Origin: Pseudomonas crudilactis
GTDB lineage: Bacteria; Pseudomonadota; Gammaproteobacteria; Pseudomonadales; Pseudomonadaceae
Reading direction: 5' to 3'
Length of the DNA: 64,000 nt
NCBI RefSeq assembly: GCF_013433315.1
Contig: NZ_WXVV01000002.1
Location: 310,001 to 374,000 of the forward strand
The notes below the pieces were generated by a model. That model saw only the letters and a program-made list of their open reading frames with translations. It was not told the origin of the DNA and did not search any database. The position numbers and the translations under genes are program-made. How positions within the stretch are numbered: the stretch's first letter is position 1; each line of letters begins with the position of its first letter. Shown here piece after piece: positions 34,510-44,172 of this stretch.

Positions 34510-34541
34510 TGTGGATAACCTCACTGGCGAGGTTATCCACA
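34510..34541. repeat. Perfect hairpin built from two inverted DnaA boxes
   Basis: TGTGGATAACCTC (34510-34522) and its exact complement GAGGTTATCCACA (34529-34541) form a 13-bp stem with a 6-base loop. Each arm begins or ends with a perfect DnaA box. It lies between the acyltransferase stop codon and the PilZ gene, with no T-run, so it is not an obvious terminator. Confidence 0.85.
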
Positions 34542-34566
34542 ACCGTTCATCAAAGGGCGCAACAAG

Positions 34567-34806
34567 ATGTCCGAACAACGCAAATCCTTCCGCATCAAGA
34601 TTACCCACGACAGCTTTGGCGAATGCCTCGGGCAGACGCGCAACCTGTCGCCTACCGGGGTGTTTGTGCAGCATCCGGTTTTGGCTTCTTTGCCCAAAGG
34701 CGCAGTGGTTTACGGCGAGGTGCAGGGTTTACCCACAGGCGCGCCGCGGGTGCGGATGGAAGTGGTGACGGTGGATGCCGATGGTATCGGTCTTCGCTAC
34801 CTTTGA
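34567..34806 (+). CDS. Single-domain PilZ protein
   Basis: A 79-residue protein that is essentially one PilZ domain, a binding module for cyclic di-GMP. The RxxxR motif is RKSFR at residues 5-9 and the second motif is NLSPTG (about 25-30), both expected for c-di-GMP binding. It starts MSEQRKSFRIKITH. It lies 73 bases after the acyltransferase gene, beyond the DnaA-box hairpin. Its partner is unknown; a PilZ gene at this place is standard in Pseudomonas. Confidence 0.9.
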   Translation: MSEQRKSFRIKITHDSFGECLGQTRNLSPTGVFVQHPVLASLPKGAVVYGEVQGLPTGAPRVRMEVVTVDADGIGLRYL

Positions 34807-34807
34807 C

Positions 34808-35122
34808 TTATAGCGCCTGACGATCAAGCTTCTTCAGAAACACCGTCATTTCCTTCTCGGCCTGTTTGTCGCCATGGGCGCGGGCCGCTTCCAGACCGTG
34901 TTCCCACGCATTACGTGCGGCGGCGTGATCGCCTAGCGCGAGTTGCGCCTTGCCTAACAGTTTCCATGCCGCCGAATACTTCGGATCGAAACCAACACAT
35001 CGCTGGAAGTGCTCGGCGGCCTTGGCGTTTTCACCCAGATCCAGATAACCCTTGCCCAGGCCGAAGCGCAGCAGGGAGTTATCCACACCCTTGGCGAGCA
35101 TTTTTTCCAGGGAGTCGAGCAT
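34808..35122 (-). CDS. Small tetratricopeptide-repeat protein
   Basis: A 104-residue protein made of TPR-like helical pairs: NSLLRFGLGKGYLDLGENAKAAEHFQRCVGFDP and YSAAWKLLGKAQLALGDHAAARNAWEHGLEAA, with the usual alternation of small and bulky residues. It has no signal peptide, so it probably acts as a cytoplasmic protein-protein adaptor. It converges with the PilZ gene, with one base between their stop codons. No function known to me. Perfect DnaA box at 35079-35087. Confidence 0.85.
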   Translation of the reverse strand: MLDSLEKMLAKGVDNSLLRFGLGKGYLDLGENAKAAEHFQRCVGFDPKYSAAWKLLGKAQLALGDHAAARNAWEHGLEAARAHGDKQAEKEMTVFLKKLDRQAL

Positions 35123-35177
35123 CGGTGGATTCCTTTCTTGGGACTGTCAGGTGTTGATGGGGTTTAGTGAGACCGCA

Positions 35178-35243
35178 TTCGCGAGCAGGCTCGCTCCCAC
35201 AGGGGAAACGTATTCCAAATGTGGGAGCGAGCCTGCTCGCGAA
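35178..35243. repeat. Paired REP sequence (REPIN), GCTCGCTCCCACA family
   Basis: Two inverted 24-base copies (35178-35201 and 35220-35243) around an 18-base spacer. The same 24-mer occurs at 50762-50850 and, with one or two changes, at 60236-60325. It fills the gap between the TPR gene and trkA. Confidence 0.9.
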
Positions 35244-35268
35244 GGCGCCAGTGCCGTCAGCGCAAACC

Positions 35269-36645
35269 TCAAAAGAAGCTCAACCCCACATGAAACAGCT
35301 TCTCCACATCGCGAATATGCTTTTTATCCACAAGGAACAGGATCACATGGTCGCCCGCTTCGATCACCGTGTCGTCGTGGGCGATGATCACTTGTTCATT
35401 GCGGATCACCGCACCAATCGTGGTGCCCGGCGGCAGGCCGATCTTCTCGATCGGTTTGCCGATGACCTTGCTCGACTTCGCATCACCGTGGGCAATCGCC
35501 TCGATCGCTTCCGCCGCGCCGCGCCGCAATGAGTGCACGCTGACGATATCGCCACGGCGCACGTGGGCCAGCAGGGTGCCGATGGTCGCCAGTTGCGGGC
35601 TGATGGCGATATCGATGTCGCCGCCCTGAATCAGGTCGACGTAGGCCGGGTTGTTGATGATCGTCATGACCTTCTTCGCCCCCAGCCGTTTCGCCAGCAG
35701 CGACGACATGATGTTGGCTTCGTCATCGTTGGTCAGCGCGAGAAAAATGTCGGCGTCGGCGATGTTCTCTTCCAGCAGCAAATCGCGGTCGGAGGCGCTG
35801 CCCTGCAACACCACGGTGCTGTCGAGGGTGTCGGAGAGATAGCGGCAACGCGCCGGACTCATCTCGATGATCTTCACCTGATAACGGCTTTCGATGGCCT
35901 CGGCCAGACGCTCGCCAATCTGCCCGCCACCGGCGATGACAATACGTTTATAGGTTTCGTCGAGACGGCGCATTTCGCTCATGACCGCGCGAATATTCTC
36001 ACGGGCAGCGATGAAGAAGACTTCGTCATCGGCCTCGATCACCGTATCGCCCTGCGGCAGGATCGGTCGGTCTCGGCGGAAAATCGCGGCGACGCGGGTC
36101 TCGACATTCGGCATGTGCTCGCGCAACTGGCGCAGTTGCTGGCCCACCAGCGGCCCGCCGTAATAGGCACGCACCGCCACCAGTTGCGCCGCGCCTTCGG
36201 CGAAGTCGATCACCTGCAACGCGCCGGGATGCTGGATCAGGCGCTTGATGTAGTTGGTCACCACTTGCTCGGGGCTGATCAGCACGTCGACCGGAATCGC
36301 TTCGTTCTGGAACAGTTGCTCCTCGCGATTGAGGTAGGACGCTTCGCGCACCCGGGCGATCTTGGTCGGGGTGTGGAACAACGTATGGGCGACCTGGCAG
36401 GCGACCATGTTGGTCTCGTCGCTGTTGGTCACCGCCACCAGCATGTCAGCGTCGTCGGCGCCGGCCTGACGCAGCACCGACGGCAGCGAGCCACGGCCCT
36501 GCACGGTGCGGATGTCGAGGCGGTCGCCGAGGTCGCGCAGGCGCTCGCCGTCGGTGTCGACCACCGTGATGTCGTTGGCCTCGCTGGCCAAATGCTCGGC
36601 CAGCGAACCGCCGACCTGTCCCGCACCGAGGATGATGATTTTCAT
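35269..36645 (-). CDS. trkA: Trk potassium uptake regulatory protein TrkA
   Basis: Peripheral NAD-binding subunit controlling the TrkH/TrkG potassium channels. The 458-residue protein has two RCK repeats: the first nucleotide fold with [13 protein letters not shown] at residues 7-19, the second with [14 protein letters not shown] near the middle, each followed by a TrkA-C domain. Start [14 protein letters not shown]. It is the last gene of the leftward unit def-fmt-rsmB-trkA, 22 bases after rsmB, the usual order in gammaproteobacteria. Perfect DnaA box at 35324-35332. Confidence 0.97.
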   Translation of the reverse strand: MKIIILGAGQVGGSLAEHLASEANDITVVDTDGERLRDLGDRLDIRTVQGRGSLPSVLRQAGADDADMLVAVTNSDETNMVACQVAHTLFHTPTKIARVREASYLNREEQLFQNEAIPVDVLISPEQVVTNYIKRLIQHPGALQVIDFAEGAAQLVAVRAYYGGPLVGQQLRQLREHMPNVETRVAAIFRRDRPILPQGDTVIEADDEVFFIAARENIRAVMSEMRRLDETYKRIVIAGGGQIGERLAEAIESRYQVKIIEMSPARCRYLSDTLDSTVVLQGSASDRDLLLEENIADADIFLALTNDDEANIMSSLLAKRLGAKKVMTIINNPAYVDLIQGGDIDIAISPQLATIGTLLAHVRRGDIVSVHSLRRGAAEAIEAIAHGDAKSSKVIGKPIEKIGLPPGTTIGAVIRNEQVIIAHDDTVIEAGDHVILFLVDKKHIRDVEKLFHVGLSFF

Positions 36646-36667
36646 CCAGTCACTCCATTGAATCCGT

Positions 36668-37978
36668 TTAGCCGCGCGCGGCAGCGATCTTGATCAGCTT
36701 GGCGTAGTAGAACCCGTCATGCCCGCCCTGCTGGGCCAGCAATTGGCGACCATGGGGCTGTTTGATCCCGGCGGCAGTGGCGAGGTCCAGTTCGCGGGCA
36801 CCTGGCGTACGCTCAAGGAATGCGGCGATGACTTCGGTGTTCTCGGTCGGCAGCGTCGAGCAGGTGGCGTATAGCAGGATGCCGCCGACTTCGAGGGTTT
36901 TCCACATGGCGTCGAGCAGCTCGCCTTGCAGTTGCGCGAGGGCAACGATGTCGTCCGGCTGACGGGTCAGCTTGATGTCCGGATGGCGACGGATCACACC
37001 AGTGGCCGAGCATGGCGCGTCGAGCAGAATGCGCTGGAACGGTTTGCCGTCCCACCACTTCTCGATATCGCGACCGTCGGCGGCGATCAATTCGGCGTTT
37101 AGACCGAGACGCTCAAGGTTCTCCTTAACGCGCACCAGACGCTTGGCTTCCAGATCCACCGCCACCACACCGGCCAGTGCCGGCTCGGCTTCGAGGATAT
37201 GGCAAGTTTTGCCACCGGGCGCGCAACAGGCGTCGAGCACACGTTGCCCCGGCGCCAGATCCAGCAGGTCGGCGGCCAGTTGCGCCGCTTCGTCCTGCAC
37301 GCTGATCCAGCCTTCGGCGAAACCTGGCAGGCTGCGCACATCGGCAGCGGCTTCGAGAATGATGCCGTCGCGACTGTAAACGCACGGCGTTGCAGCAATG
37401 CCGGCTTCAGTCAGCAAGCCGAGGTAAGCATCGCGGCTGTGATGACGGCGGTTGACCCGCAGGATCATCGGCGGATGCGCGTTGTTCGCTTCGCAGATGG
37501 CTTCCCACTGTTCAGGCCAGAACGCCTTCAGGGATTTTTGCAGCCAGCGCGGGTGAGCAGTGCGCACCACCGGATCACGTTCCAGCTCAGCGAAAATTGT
37601 CTCGCTTTCGCGCTGGGCGTTACGCAGCACGGCGTTGAGCAGGCCTTTTGCCCACGGCTTCTTCAGCTTGTCGGCGCAACCCACGGTTTCGCCGATGGCG
37701 GCGTGGGCCGGGACGCGGGTGTAGAGCAATTGGTAGAGACCGACCAGCAGCAGCGCTTCGACATCGGCGTCGGCAGCCTTGAACGGTTTCTGCAGCAGTT
37801 TCTCCGCCAATGCCGACAGGCGTGGCTGCCAGCGCGCGGTGCCGAAGGCCAGATCCTGAGTAAAACCGCGATCGCGATCCTCGACCTTGTCCAGTTGTGT
37901 CGGTAAGGAGCTGTTCAGCGAGGCCTTGCCGCTGAGGACGGCGGCGAGTGCCTTGGCGGCGGCCAGACGCGGGTTCAT
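36668..37978 (-). CDS. rsmB: 16S rRNA (cytosine(967)-C5)-methyltransferase RsmB
   Basis: Methylates C967 of 16S rRNA. From the ATG at 37976-37978 it has 436 residues; a longer in-frame reading into fmt is not supported. The N-terminal NusB-like domain (1-140) precedes the SAM domain with [15 protein letters not shown] and the two catalytic-site cysteines in [15 protein letters not shown] and [11 protein letters not shown]. Its start codon overlaps the stop of fmt (ATGA, 37975-37978), so translation is coupled. Confidence 0.96.
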   Translation of the reverse strand: MNPRLAAAKALAAVLSGKASLNSSLPTQLDKVEDRDRGFTQDLAFGTARWQPRLSALAEKLLQKPFKAADADVEALLLVGLYQLLYTRVPAHAAIGETVGCADKLKKPWAKGLLNAVLRNAQRESETIFAELERDPVVRTAHPRWLQKSLKAFWPEQWEAICEANNAHPPMILRVNRRHHSRDAYLGLLTEAGIAATPCVYSRDGIILEAAADVRSLPGFAEGWISVQDEAAQLAADLLDLAPGQRVLDACCAPGGKTCHILEAEPALAGVVAVDLEAKRLVRVKENLERLGLNAELIAADGRDIEKWWDGKPFQRILLDAPCSATGVIRRHPDIKLTRQPDDIVALAQLQGELLDAMWKTLEVGGILLYATCSTLPTENTEVIAAFLERTPGARELDLATAAGIKQPHGRQLLAQQGGHDGFYYAKLIKIAAARG

Positions 37979-38934
37979 TGTGCGTCCACCGTTGCGCCTA
38001 GCACGGTGCCGACAGCGAACTTCTCGCGACGGCTGTTGAACAGGTCGCTGAAGTTCAGCGCTTTGCCGCCGGGCAATTGCAGGCGGGTCAGGCACAGCGC
38101 CTGTTCGCCGCACGCGACAACCAGGCCGTCCTTGCTGGCGCTGAGGATTTCACCCGGCGCGCCGTTGCCTTCGGCAATTATTGCCGCCAGCACTTTCAGC
38201 GCTTCACCGTTGAGGCTGCTGTGGGTGATCGGCCATGGATTGAAGGCGCGCACCAGTCGCTCCAGCTCAACCGCCGGACGGCTCCAGTCGATGCGTGCTT
38301 CGTCTTTGTTCAATTTGTGCGCGTAGGTGGCGAGCTCATCGTTCTGCACTTCGCCTTCCAGCGTGCCTGCGGCCAGACCGGCGATCGCTTGCACCACGGC
38401 CGGTGGGCCCATTTCGGCGAGGCGATCATGCAGGCTGCCACCGGTGTCTTCGCCGGTGATCGGGGTGACGACCTTGAGCAGCATCGGCCCGGTGTCGAGA
38501 CCGGCTTCCATGCGCATCACGGTCACGCCGCTCTCGGCATCACCGTGTTCGACGGCGCGCTGGATCGGCGCCGCACCGCGCCAGCGTGGCAGCAAGGATG
38601 CGTGACTGTTGATGCAGCCCAGACGCGGAATATCCAGCACGACCTGCGGCAGAATCAAACCGTAGGCAACCACCACCAGCAAGTCCGGTTTCAGCGCTGC
38701 CAGTTCAGCCTGTGCGTCGGCGTTGCGCAACGTCGGCGGCTGCAACACCTGGATATTATTTTCCAGGGCCAGCTGTTTGACCGGGCTCGGCATCAGTTTT
38801 TGCCCGCGACCGGCTGGACGATCCGGTTGGGTGTAAACCGCAACGATCTCGTAAGGGCTGTTCAGCAGGGCCTTGAGGTGTTCGGCGGCGAATTCCGGGG
38901 TGCCGGCAAAAACGATGCGCAGTGGCTCAGTCAT
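37975..38934 (-). CDS. fmt: Methionyl-tRNA formyltransferase
   Basis: Formylates initiator Met-tRNA using 10-formyl-tetrahydrofolate. From the ATG at 38932-38934 ([20 protein letters not shown]) it has 319 residues; a longer in-frame extension upstream is not conserved. The active-site block [20 protein letters not shown] carries the conserved N-H region (INSHASLLP) of the family. It is 4 bases overlapping with rsmB downstream, and 56 bases from def upstream, with a hairpin in the gap. Standard def-fmt-rsmB-trkA order. Confidence 0.97.
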   Translation of the reverse strand: MTEPLRIVFAGTPEFAAEHLKALLNSPYEIVAVYTQPDRPAGRGQKLMPSPVKQLALENNIQVLQPPTLRNADAQAELAALKPDLLVVVAYGLILPQVVLDIPRLGCINSHASLLPRWRGAAPIQRAVEHGDAESGVTVMRMEAGLDTGPMLLKVVTPITGEDTGGSLHDRLAEMGPPAVVQAIAGLAAGTLEGEVQNDELATYAHKLNKDEARIDWSRPAVELERLVRAFNPWPITHSSLNGEALKVLAAIIAEGNGAPGEILSASKDGLVVACGEQALCLTRLQLPGGKALNFSDLFNSRREKFAVGTVLGATVDAQ

Positions 38935-38955
38935 GAAGGGAGTCTCATAAAAAGA

Positions 38956-38979
38956 AAAGGCTTGCCGCAGCAAGCCTTT
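38956..38979 (-). terminator. Hairpin between def and fmt, possible attenuator
   Basis: A perfect 10-bp stem (aaaggcttgc 38956-38965, gcaagccttt 38970-38979) with a 4-base loop. Read leftward it is followed by a pyrimidine-rich run (cttttctttttatg). It could lower transcription from def into fmt rather than end the unit. Confidence 0.6.
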
Positions 38980-38990
38980 GAAGAGGGGCA

Positions 38991-39497
38991 TCAAGCGTTC
39001 TGGCGGTGCTGCTTTTCCAGTTTCTTCTTGATCCGGTCGCGTTTGAGCGTGGACAGGTAATCGACGAACAATTTGCCGTTGAGGTGGTCGCATTCGTGCT
39101 GGATGCACACCGCGAGCAGGCCTTCGGCGATCAGCTCATAGGGCTTGCCGTCGCGGTCCAGCGCCTTGATCTTGACCTTTTGCGGGCGGTCGACGTTTTC
39201 GTAGAAACCCGGTACCGAGAGGCAACCTTCCTGGTATTGGTCCATTTCGTCGGTCAGCGATTCGAACTCGGGGTTGATGAACACCCGTGGTTCGGTGCGG
39301 TCTTCGGAAAGGTCCATCACGACGATACGTTTGTGCACGTTGACCTGGGTCGCGGCAAGGCCGATGCCCGGCGCTTCATACATTGTTTCAAACATGTCAT
39401 CGACCAACTGACGCACTTCGTCGTCCACTACAGCCACAGGCTTGGCGATAGTGCGCAGACGCGGGTCCGGGAATTCGAGGATGTTTAAAATGGCCAT
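38991..39497 (-). CDS. def: Peptide deformylase
   Basis: Metalloenzyme removing the formyl group from nascent proteins. From the ATG at 39495-39497 ([18 protein letters not shown]) it has 168 residues. All three family motifs are present: [18 protein letters not shown] with the metal-binding cysteine, and QHECDHLNG with the HExxH metal site. It is divergent from the LysM gene at 39658, with 160 bases between the two starts, presumably holding both promoters. Confidence 0.98.
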   Translation of the reverse strand: MAILNILEFPDPRLRTIAKPVAVVDDEVRQLVDDMFETMYEAPGIGLAATQVNVHKRIVVMDLSEDRTEPRVFINPEFESLTDEMDQYQEGCLSVPGFYENVDRPQKVKIKALDRDGKPYELIAEGLLAVCIQHECDHLNGKLFVDYLSTLKRDRIKKKLEKQHRQNA

Positions 39498-39657
39498 AGG
39501 CTTTGATTGCTGCACACGTTGAGTAAAGTCGGGCGATGGCCTGGCAGGTCCGAAGATGCAGGCTACCGTTGTGAAGCGTAGCTTGTGCATTTTGCACAAG
39601 CGAGCCACGGGGGCTCTGACGGTTCACGCGAATGCACATGATAAAGGGATTCACTGC

Positions 39658-40683
39658 ATGAGGAAAACACTACTCGCCCTGCTGCTGTTGGCTTCGGCCG
39701 GCGCGGTGCAAGGGCAAGTGCAACTCAGGGATGGTTTTCCACAGCAATACACGGTGGTTTCGGGGGACACGCTCTGGGACATTTCCGGCAAATACCTGCG
39801 CGAGCCCTGGCAGTGGCCACAACTGTGGCGGGCCAATCCGCAAATCGAAAACCCCAACCTGATCTATCCCGGCGACACGCTGACCCTCAGCTATGTCGAC
39901 GGCCAACCGCGTCTGACGCTCAATCGTGGCGAGTCACGCGGCACCATCAAGCTTTCGCCGCGGATCCGCACCAGCCCGGTAGCCGAGGCGATTCCGAGCA
40001 TTCCGCTGAAATCGATCAACAGCTTTCTGCTGAGCAACCGCATCGTCGACAAGGCCGAAGATTTCGACAAGGCACCGTACATCGTCGCCGGCGATGCCGA
40101 ACGCGTGCTCAGCGGCACCGGTGACCGGATCTTCGCGCGCGGCCATTTCGATCCGGATCAGCCGGTCTACGGCATTTTCCGTCAGGGCAAGGTCTACACC
40201 GATCCGCAGACCAAGGAGTTCCTCGGAATCAACGCAGACGACATCGGTGGCGGTGAGATCGTCGCCACCGAAGGCGACGTCGCCACCCTCGCCCTGCAAC
40301 GCACCACGCAGGAAGTGCGCCTCGGCGACCGCTTGTTCAGCGGCGAAGAGCGCTCGATCAACTCGACCTTCATGCCCAGCGCGCCAACGACCAGCATCAA
40401 CGGCGTGATCATCGATGTGCCGCGCGGCGTCACCCAAATCGGCGTGATGGACGTGGTTACCCTGAACAAGGGCAGACGCGACGGTTTGGTCGAAGGCAAT
40501 GTGTTGGAAGTGATGAAAACCGGCGAAACCGTGCGCGACCGCATCACAGGGCAGCCGCTGAAAATTCCCGACGAACGCGCCGGGTTGCTGATGGTGTTCC
40601 GCACCTACGACAAACTCAGTTACGGCCTCGTCCTTAACGCTTCACGCTCGCTGGCGGTGCTCGATAAGGTGCGAAATCCGTAA
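39658..40683 (+). CDS. Secreted LysM peptidoglycan-binding protein
   Basis: A 341-residue protein with a signal peptide (MRKTLLALLLLASAGAVQG) and an N-terminal LysM domain, recognised from YTVVSGDTLWDISGKYLREP and QWPQLWRANPQIENPNLIYPGDTL. The rest has no catalytic motif I recognise. Inference: periplasmic peptidoglycan-binding protein, of a type commonly placed before dprA in pseudomonads. I chose the ATG at 39658 because the signal peptide starts there; a longer in-frame reading begins within the def region. Perfect DnaA box at 40710-40718 downstream. Confidence 0.88.
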   Translation: MRKTLLALLLLASAGAVQGQVQLRDGFPQQYTVVSGDTLWDISGKYLREPWQWPQLWRANPQIENPNLIYPGDTLTLSYVDGQPRLTLNRGESRGTIKLSPRIRTSPVAEAIPSIPLKSINSFLLSNRIVDKAEDFDKAPYIVAGDAERVLSGTGDRIFARGHFDPDQPVYGIFRQGKVYTDPQTKEFLGINADDIGGGEIVATEGDVATLALQRTTQEVRLGDRLFSGEERSINSTFMPSAPTTSINGVIIDVPRGVTQIGVMDVVTLNKGRRDGLVEGNVLEVMKTGETVRDRITGQPLKIPDERAGLLMVFRTYDKLSYGLVLNASRSLAVLDKVRNP

Positions 40684-40766
40684 GCAAGCTTCACAAGTTA
40701 CCAACAGAGTTATCCACAGCTTGTTCCGAATGGTTCGGGGCTTATAACGATCAAGGATGATCCATC

Positions 40767-41864
40767 ATGTTGCCTGTCTGTACGCCGGTTTCCCCGGCGG
40801 AACTGGAAGCGCGTCTGCGCCTGCACCGCTTGCCTGACGTCGGCCCGAAACGCTTTGCCAAATTGCTCGAAGCCTTTGGCTCGGCGTCCAAAGCCATCAG
40901 CGCGCCGGCCAGCGCCTGGCGTTCGCTGGGGTTACCGGCGGCGTGCGCCGAAGCGCGGCGCTGTCCCGAGGTTCGTGACGGCGCCAGCCATGCAATGCGC
41001 TGGCTAGAGCGTCCGGATCAGCATTTGCTGATGTGGGACCAGCCGGATTACCCGGCGTTGCTGGCGCAGATTCCCGACCCGCCACCACTATTGTTTGTTG
41101 CCGGTGATCCGTTGATTCTGGAAAAACCGCAACTGGCGATGGTCGGCAGTCGCCGCGCCTCGCGTCCGGGTATGGACACGGCAGCGGCATTTTCCCGAAG
41201 CCTTGCCGGGGCCGGTTTTGTCATCACCAGCGGTCTGGCATTGGGCATCGATGCCGCTGCGCATCAAGCCGCGCTGGATGTCGGCGGGCTGACGGTCGGT
41301 GTGCTTGGCACGGGACTGGAAAACTTTTATCCACAGCGAAATCGACGCTTGGCGGACGCGATGATTGCATCCGGCAGCGCGGTGCTTTCCGAGTTTCCGC
41401 TGGATGCCGGACCGACGGCGAGCAACTTCCCGCGGCGTAACCGCATCATCAGCGGTTTGTCCCTTGGTGTGTTAGTGGTCGAGGCCAGCGTGGCCAGTGG
41501 TTCGCTGATCACCGCGCGACTGGCGGCGGAACAGGGACGCGAGGTTTACGCGATTCCTGGTTCGATCCATCACCCCGGTGCGCGCGGTTGCCATCAGTTG
41601 ATCCGGGATGGCGCGGTACTGGTGGAAACCATTGAACATATCCTCGAAGCCCTGCGCGGTTGGCAGCATTTACCATTATCTACAGACACGGCGAAAGTCG
41701 ATCACCCATTGCTCGCCTTGCTCCACGCCGCGCCGCACACCAGCGAAGCGCTGGCCGGCAGCAGTGGCTGGGCGTTGCCCAAAGTGTTGGCGGCGCTCAC
41801 CGAACTGGAAATGGACGGCCGTGCGGTCTGCGAAAACGGCCGCTGGTTGGCCAGGACACGCTAG
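40767..41864 (+). CDS. dprA: DNA-processing protein DprA (Smf)
   Basis: DprA/Smf family protein, which binds incoming single-stranded DNA and loads RecA in natural transformation; its role in non-competent pseudomonads is unsettled. The 365-residue protein has a SAM-like N-terminal region (RLHRLPDVGPKRFAKLLEAFG), the Rossmann-type core with VGSRRASRPG, SGLALGIDAAAH and GTGLENFYPQRNR, and a C-terminal winged-helix region (about 305-365). It follows the LysM gene by 83 bases and precedes tsaC by 55 bases. Perfect DnaA box at 41327-41335. Confidence 0.95.
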   Translation: MLPVCTPVSPAELEARLRLHRLPDVGPKRFAKLLEAFGSASKAISAPASAWRSLGLPAACAEARRCPEVRDGASHAMRWLERPDQHLLMWDQPDYPALLAQIPDPPPLLFVAGDPLILEKPQLAMVGSRRASRPGMDTAAAFSRSLAGAGFVITSGLALGIDAAAHQAALDVGGLTVGVLGTGLENFYPQRNRRLADAMIASGSAVLSEFPLDAGPTASNFPRRNRIISGLSLGVLVVEASVASGSLITARLAAEQGREVYAIPGSIHHPGARGCHQLIRDGAVLVETIEHILEALRGWQHLPLSTDTAKVDHPLLALLHAAPHTSEALAGSSGWALPKVLAALTELEMDGRAVCENGRWLARTR

Positions 41865-41919
41865 GTTTTACAAAGAAGATCGGTAAACTGCGCGAAACCT
41901 GATTGCGGAGAGTTTTTTC

Positions 41920-42477
41920 ATGGTCAACAGTTGGCGTGTGCAACAAGCCGCACGAGAGATTCGCGCCGGGGCGGTGATTGCCTATCCAACCGAAGCCGTC
42001 TGGGGGCTGGGTTGCGACCCGTGGAACGAAGAGGCAGTGGATCGCCTGTTGGCGATCAAGAATCGTTCGGTGGACAAGGGCCTGATTCTGGTCGCCGACA
42101 ACATTCGCCAGTTCGATTTCCTGTTCGAAGACTTCCCGCAAGAGTGGATCGACCGCATGGCCAGCACCTGGCCGGGGCCGAACACCTGGCTGGTGCCGCA
42201 TCAGAATCTGTTGCCGGAATGGGTTACCGGGGTGCACGACACCGTGGCGTTGCGGGTCAGTGATCATCCGCAGGTGCGCGATCTGTGTTCGATGGTCGGG
42301 CCGCTGATTTCAACGTCGGCCAATCCGCAGGGCCGGCCGGCGGCGCGCACGCGTTTGCGGGTTGAACAATATTTCCGTGGCCAGATTGATCTTGTGCTGG
42401 GCGGCAGCCTTGGCGGACGGAAGAACCCTAGTGTCATCCGCGATCTTGCCTCCGGTAGGATCATTCGTCCCGACTGA
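41920..42477 (+). CDS. tsaC: Threonylcarbamoyl-AMP synthase TsaC (YrdC)
   Basis: Makes threonylcarbamoyl-AMP from threonine, bicarbonate and ATP for t6A37 modification of tRNA. The 185-residue protein is the single-domain form. Conserved parts are [36 protein letters not shown] and [13 protein letters not shown]. It starts ATG 41920 behind GCGGAG. A terminator-like hairpin follows at 42503-42534, ending the conserved part before the accessory operon. Confidence 0.97.
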   Translation: MVNSWRVQQAAREIRAGAVIAYPTEAVWGLGCDPWNEEAVDRLLAIKNRSVDKGLILVADNIRQFDFLFEDFPQEWIDRMASTWPGPNTWLVPHQNLLPEWVTGVHDTVALRVSDHPQVRDLCSMVGPLISTSANPQGRPAARTRLRVEQYFRGQIDLVLGGSLGGRKNPSVIRDLASGRIIRPD

Positions 42478-42749
42478 CCCGATTTTTCCCGATTGGCTTG
42501 CGAACTCCTCGACTGTATTGGCGAGGAGTTTTTCGCCTGCGTGCGATTTATCCTTGAAGTTGTCGCGATACTTAAACAGTCTGTTGTTTATATGTGTTCT
42601 TCGTGTGTCAGATAAATCTATAAGTTAAAATTTTCAGTAACTTTTCCCACGTCATTATCAGAAGTCGCGCAGTGGCGATATTTCTAAAAGCATCCATTAT
42701 TTCAATGCGCTCAGAAAAACTTCGATAAGTTAACGTCTGCGGAGAAGGA
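42478..42749 (+). promoter_or_regulatory. AT-rich upstream region of the five-gene accessory operon
   Basis: The first 57 bases hold a likely terminator for tsaC (aactcctcg 42503-42511, cgaggagtt 42522-42530, then TTT). The rest (about 42541-42740) is clearly richer in A and T than its surroundings, with taagttaaaattttcagtaa and atttctaaaagcatcc-like stretches, as seen in promoters and horizontally acquired DNA. The operon promoter must lie here. I did not find a convincing -35/-10 pair or operator. Confidence 0.5.
42503..42534 (+). terminator. Rho-independent terminator after tsaC
   Basis: A 9-bp stem (aactcctcg / cgaggagtt) with a 10-base loop and a short T-run, 25 bases after the tsaC stop codon, separates it from the accessory operon. 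Confidence 0.7.
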
Positions 42750-43418
42750 ATGGATACTACGAACTTACAGCTCAAGGATTATCTGCAGGGACTTCAAGAG
42801 AAATTAATCAAGCAGCACACTGAATATCGTATCGCTACTCTTGATGCGGGATCAGATGCCCGCGAGTTTGAAAGATTCATCGGGCGGCAGTTTCGTCTCC
42901 GATTAAAGCATTACATGCTGACGTCCAGAGCCCGGGCACTTGAAGCAAAGCTGGCGATTTCATCGCGCAGTACGCATTTTCTGCTGTACCAGCGCGAGCA
43001 ACTGACGGCGGTTTTGAGAGTGACCCCTTCGCCGTTCGAATGGGCTTCATTGACACATCAGTACGTCTCGCCGACCGTGGCGCTGGCGCGGCATGTCGAG
43101 TTCAGTCGTCTGATCACACATTCGCAACAACACCGGCCCGTGCCGATCAATGCACTGCTTGCCGCCGCCACTGAATGGGCGATCGATCGCGGATACCAAG
43201 GCGTTACCGCCTTGTGCAGATCGCCACAACGGCGGCTGTTCCAGCGTTTTGGCCTGACCCCGATCACCTCTGACTCGCTTCATATCGAACATCGCGCTCG
43301 CGGCGATTACTGGCTGCTGTCTGCGCAATGGCGGCAAATCCTCACAGCGCTTCAACAACCCTTTCCCATGAACGCCAACTACCCGGAGAGTCGCGATGAA
43401 TGCATCCATCAGTTTTGA
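42750..43418 (+). CDS. FeeM/LuxI-like GNAT acyltransferase (accessory operon gene 1)
   Basis: A 222-residue cytoplasmic protein that looks like an N-acyl amino acid synthase (FeeM) or autoinducer-synthase-like member of the GNAT fold. The core includes AVLRVTPSPFEW, HVEFSRLITHSQ and NALLAAATEWAIDRGYQGVTAL, followed by RRLFQRFGLTPI, the pattern of this fold near the acyl/amine site. Inference: it N-acylates an amine or amino acid, probably from acyl-ACP or acyl-CoA. It starts the operon with GGAG 6 bases before the ATG and overlaps gene 2 by 23 bases. A true LuxI lacks clear support: I do not see the typical conserved Arg and Trp set. Family call uncertain. Confidence 0.55.
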   Translation: MDTTNLQLKDYLQGLQEKLIKQHTEYRIATLDAGSDAREFERFIGRQFRLRLKHYMLTSRARALEAKLAISSRSTHFLLYQREQLTAVLRVTPSPFEWASLTHQYVSPTVALARHVEFSRLITHSQQHRPVPINALLAAATEWAIDRGYQGVTALCRSPQRRLFQRFGLTPITSDSLHIEHRARGDYWLLSAQWRQILTALQQPFPMNANYPESRDECIHQF

Positions 43419-44130
43419 ACAACAGTTGATTCTGCTCGATCGTCGAATCGAAAAAACATGGGCCGATATCCTGGACAACTCCCGGCTGGTGAAGGCGATA
43501 CGCGAGGGCAGTGTTTCCAAGGCTTTATATGCCATCTATATGATCGAAACCTTTCATTACACCGCACACAATGCGCGAAATCAGGGGCTGGTCGGTGTAA
43601 GACATGCCGATAACCCTGTTTATGCAAAGTTCTGTTTTGAACATGCTGCGCAAGAAGTCGGTCATGAAAAAATGGCTTTGCATGACGTCATGAGCCTGGG
43701 ATTGAAAAATCAAATTTTTGATATGCCGCCAGCACTTGCGGAAACTGAAGTACTGATCGCTTACTTGTACTGGATTTCTTTTACCGGTAATCCGTTACAA
43801 CGGCTGGGATACAGCTACTGGGCGGAAAACGCCTATCACTTCATCACTCCACTGATAAACCAGCTGAGTGAAACATTGGCGCTGAAACCTGCACAACTGA
43901 CGTTTTTCATCGCTCATTCAGATATCGATGTCGAGCACTTCAACGAAATCAAACTCATCCTGCAGCGTACCTGCAAGTGCCAGACTGACTGGGATGCCAT
44001 CGCCATGGTGATGGAAACCAGTCTGCGCCTGACCGGCAATATGCTCGAGGGCGTTTATAAGCAATACGAAGCCTGGCAAAGCGGCGATGCGCCCCGCTAC
44101 GAATTCCTCCATGCCCTGGATAACTCATGA
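43396..44130 (+). CDS. Haem-oxygenase-fold diiron enzyme (accessory operon gene 2)
   Basis: A 244-residue helical protein of the haem-oxygenase-like diiron oxidase (HDO) superfamily, whose members include UndA (decarboxylation of fatty acids), BesC and CADD. Likely metal ligands are E51-x2-H54 (ETFHYTAHN), E87-x2-H90 (QEVGHEKM) and H174, D178, H181 (HSDIDVEHFNE). Such enzymes use iron and oxygen on small amino-acid or fatty-acid substrates. It overlaps gene 1 by 23 bases and precedes gene 3 by 42 bases, with GGAGAG as ribosome-binding sequence. The exact reaction is unknown to me. Confidence 0.7.
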   Translation: MNASISFEQQLILLDRRIEKTWADILDNSRLVKAIREGSVSKALYAIYMIETFHYTAHNARNQGLVGVRHADNPVYAKFCFEHAAQEVGHEKMALHDVMSLGLKNQIFDMPPALAETEVLIAYLYWISFTGNPLQRLGYSYWAENAYHFITPLINQLSETLALKPAQLTFFIAHSDIDVEHFNEIKLILQRTCKCQTDWDAIAMVMETSLRLTGNMLEGVYKQYEAWQSGDAPRYEFLHALDNS

Positions 44131-44172
44131 CGTCTTCACATGCATTGTCAAAATGGACAGGCGGAGGTCGAG

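Noticed and set aside
35178-35243. CRISPR-like repeats
   Set aside because: Two inverted copies only, with short spacer; the same words recur as REP pairs elsewhere, not as a direct-repeat array.
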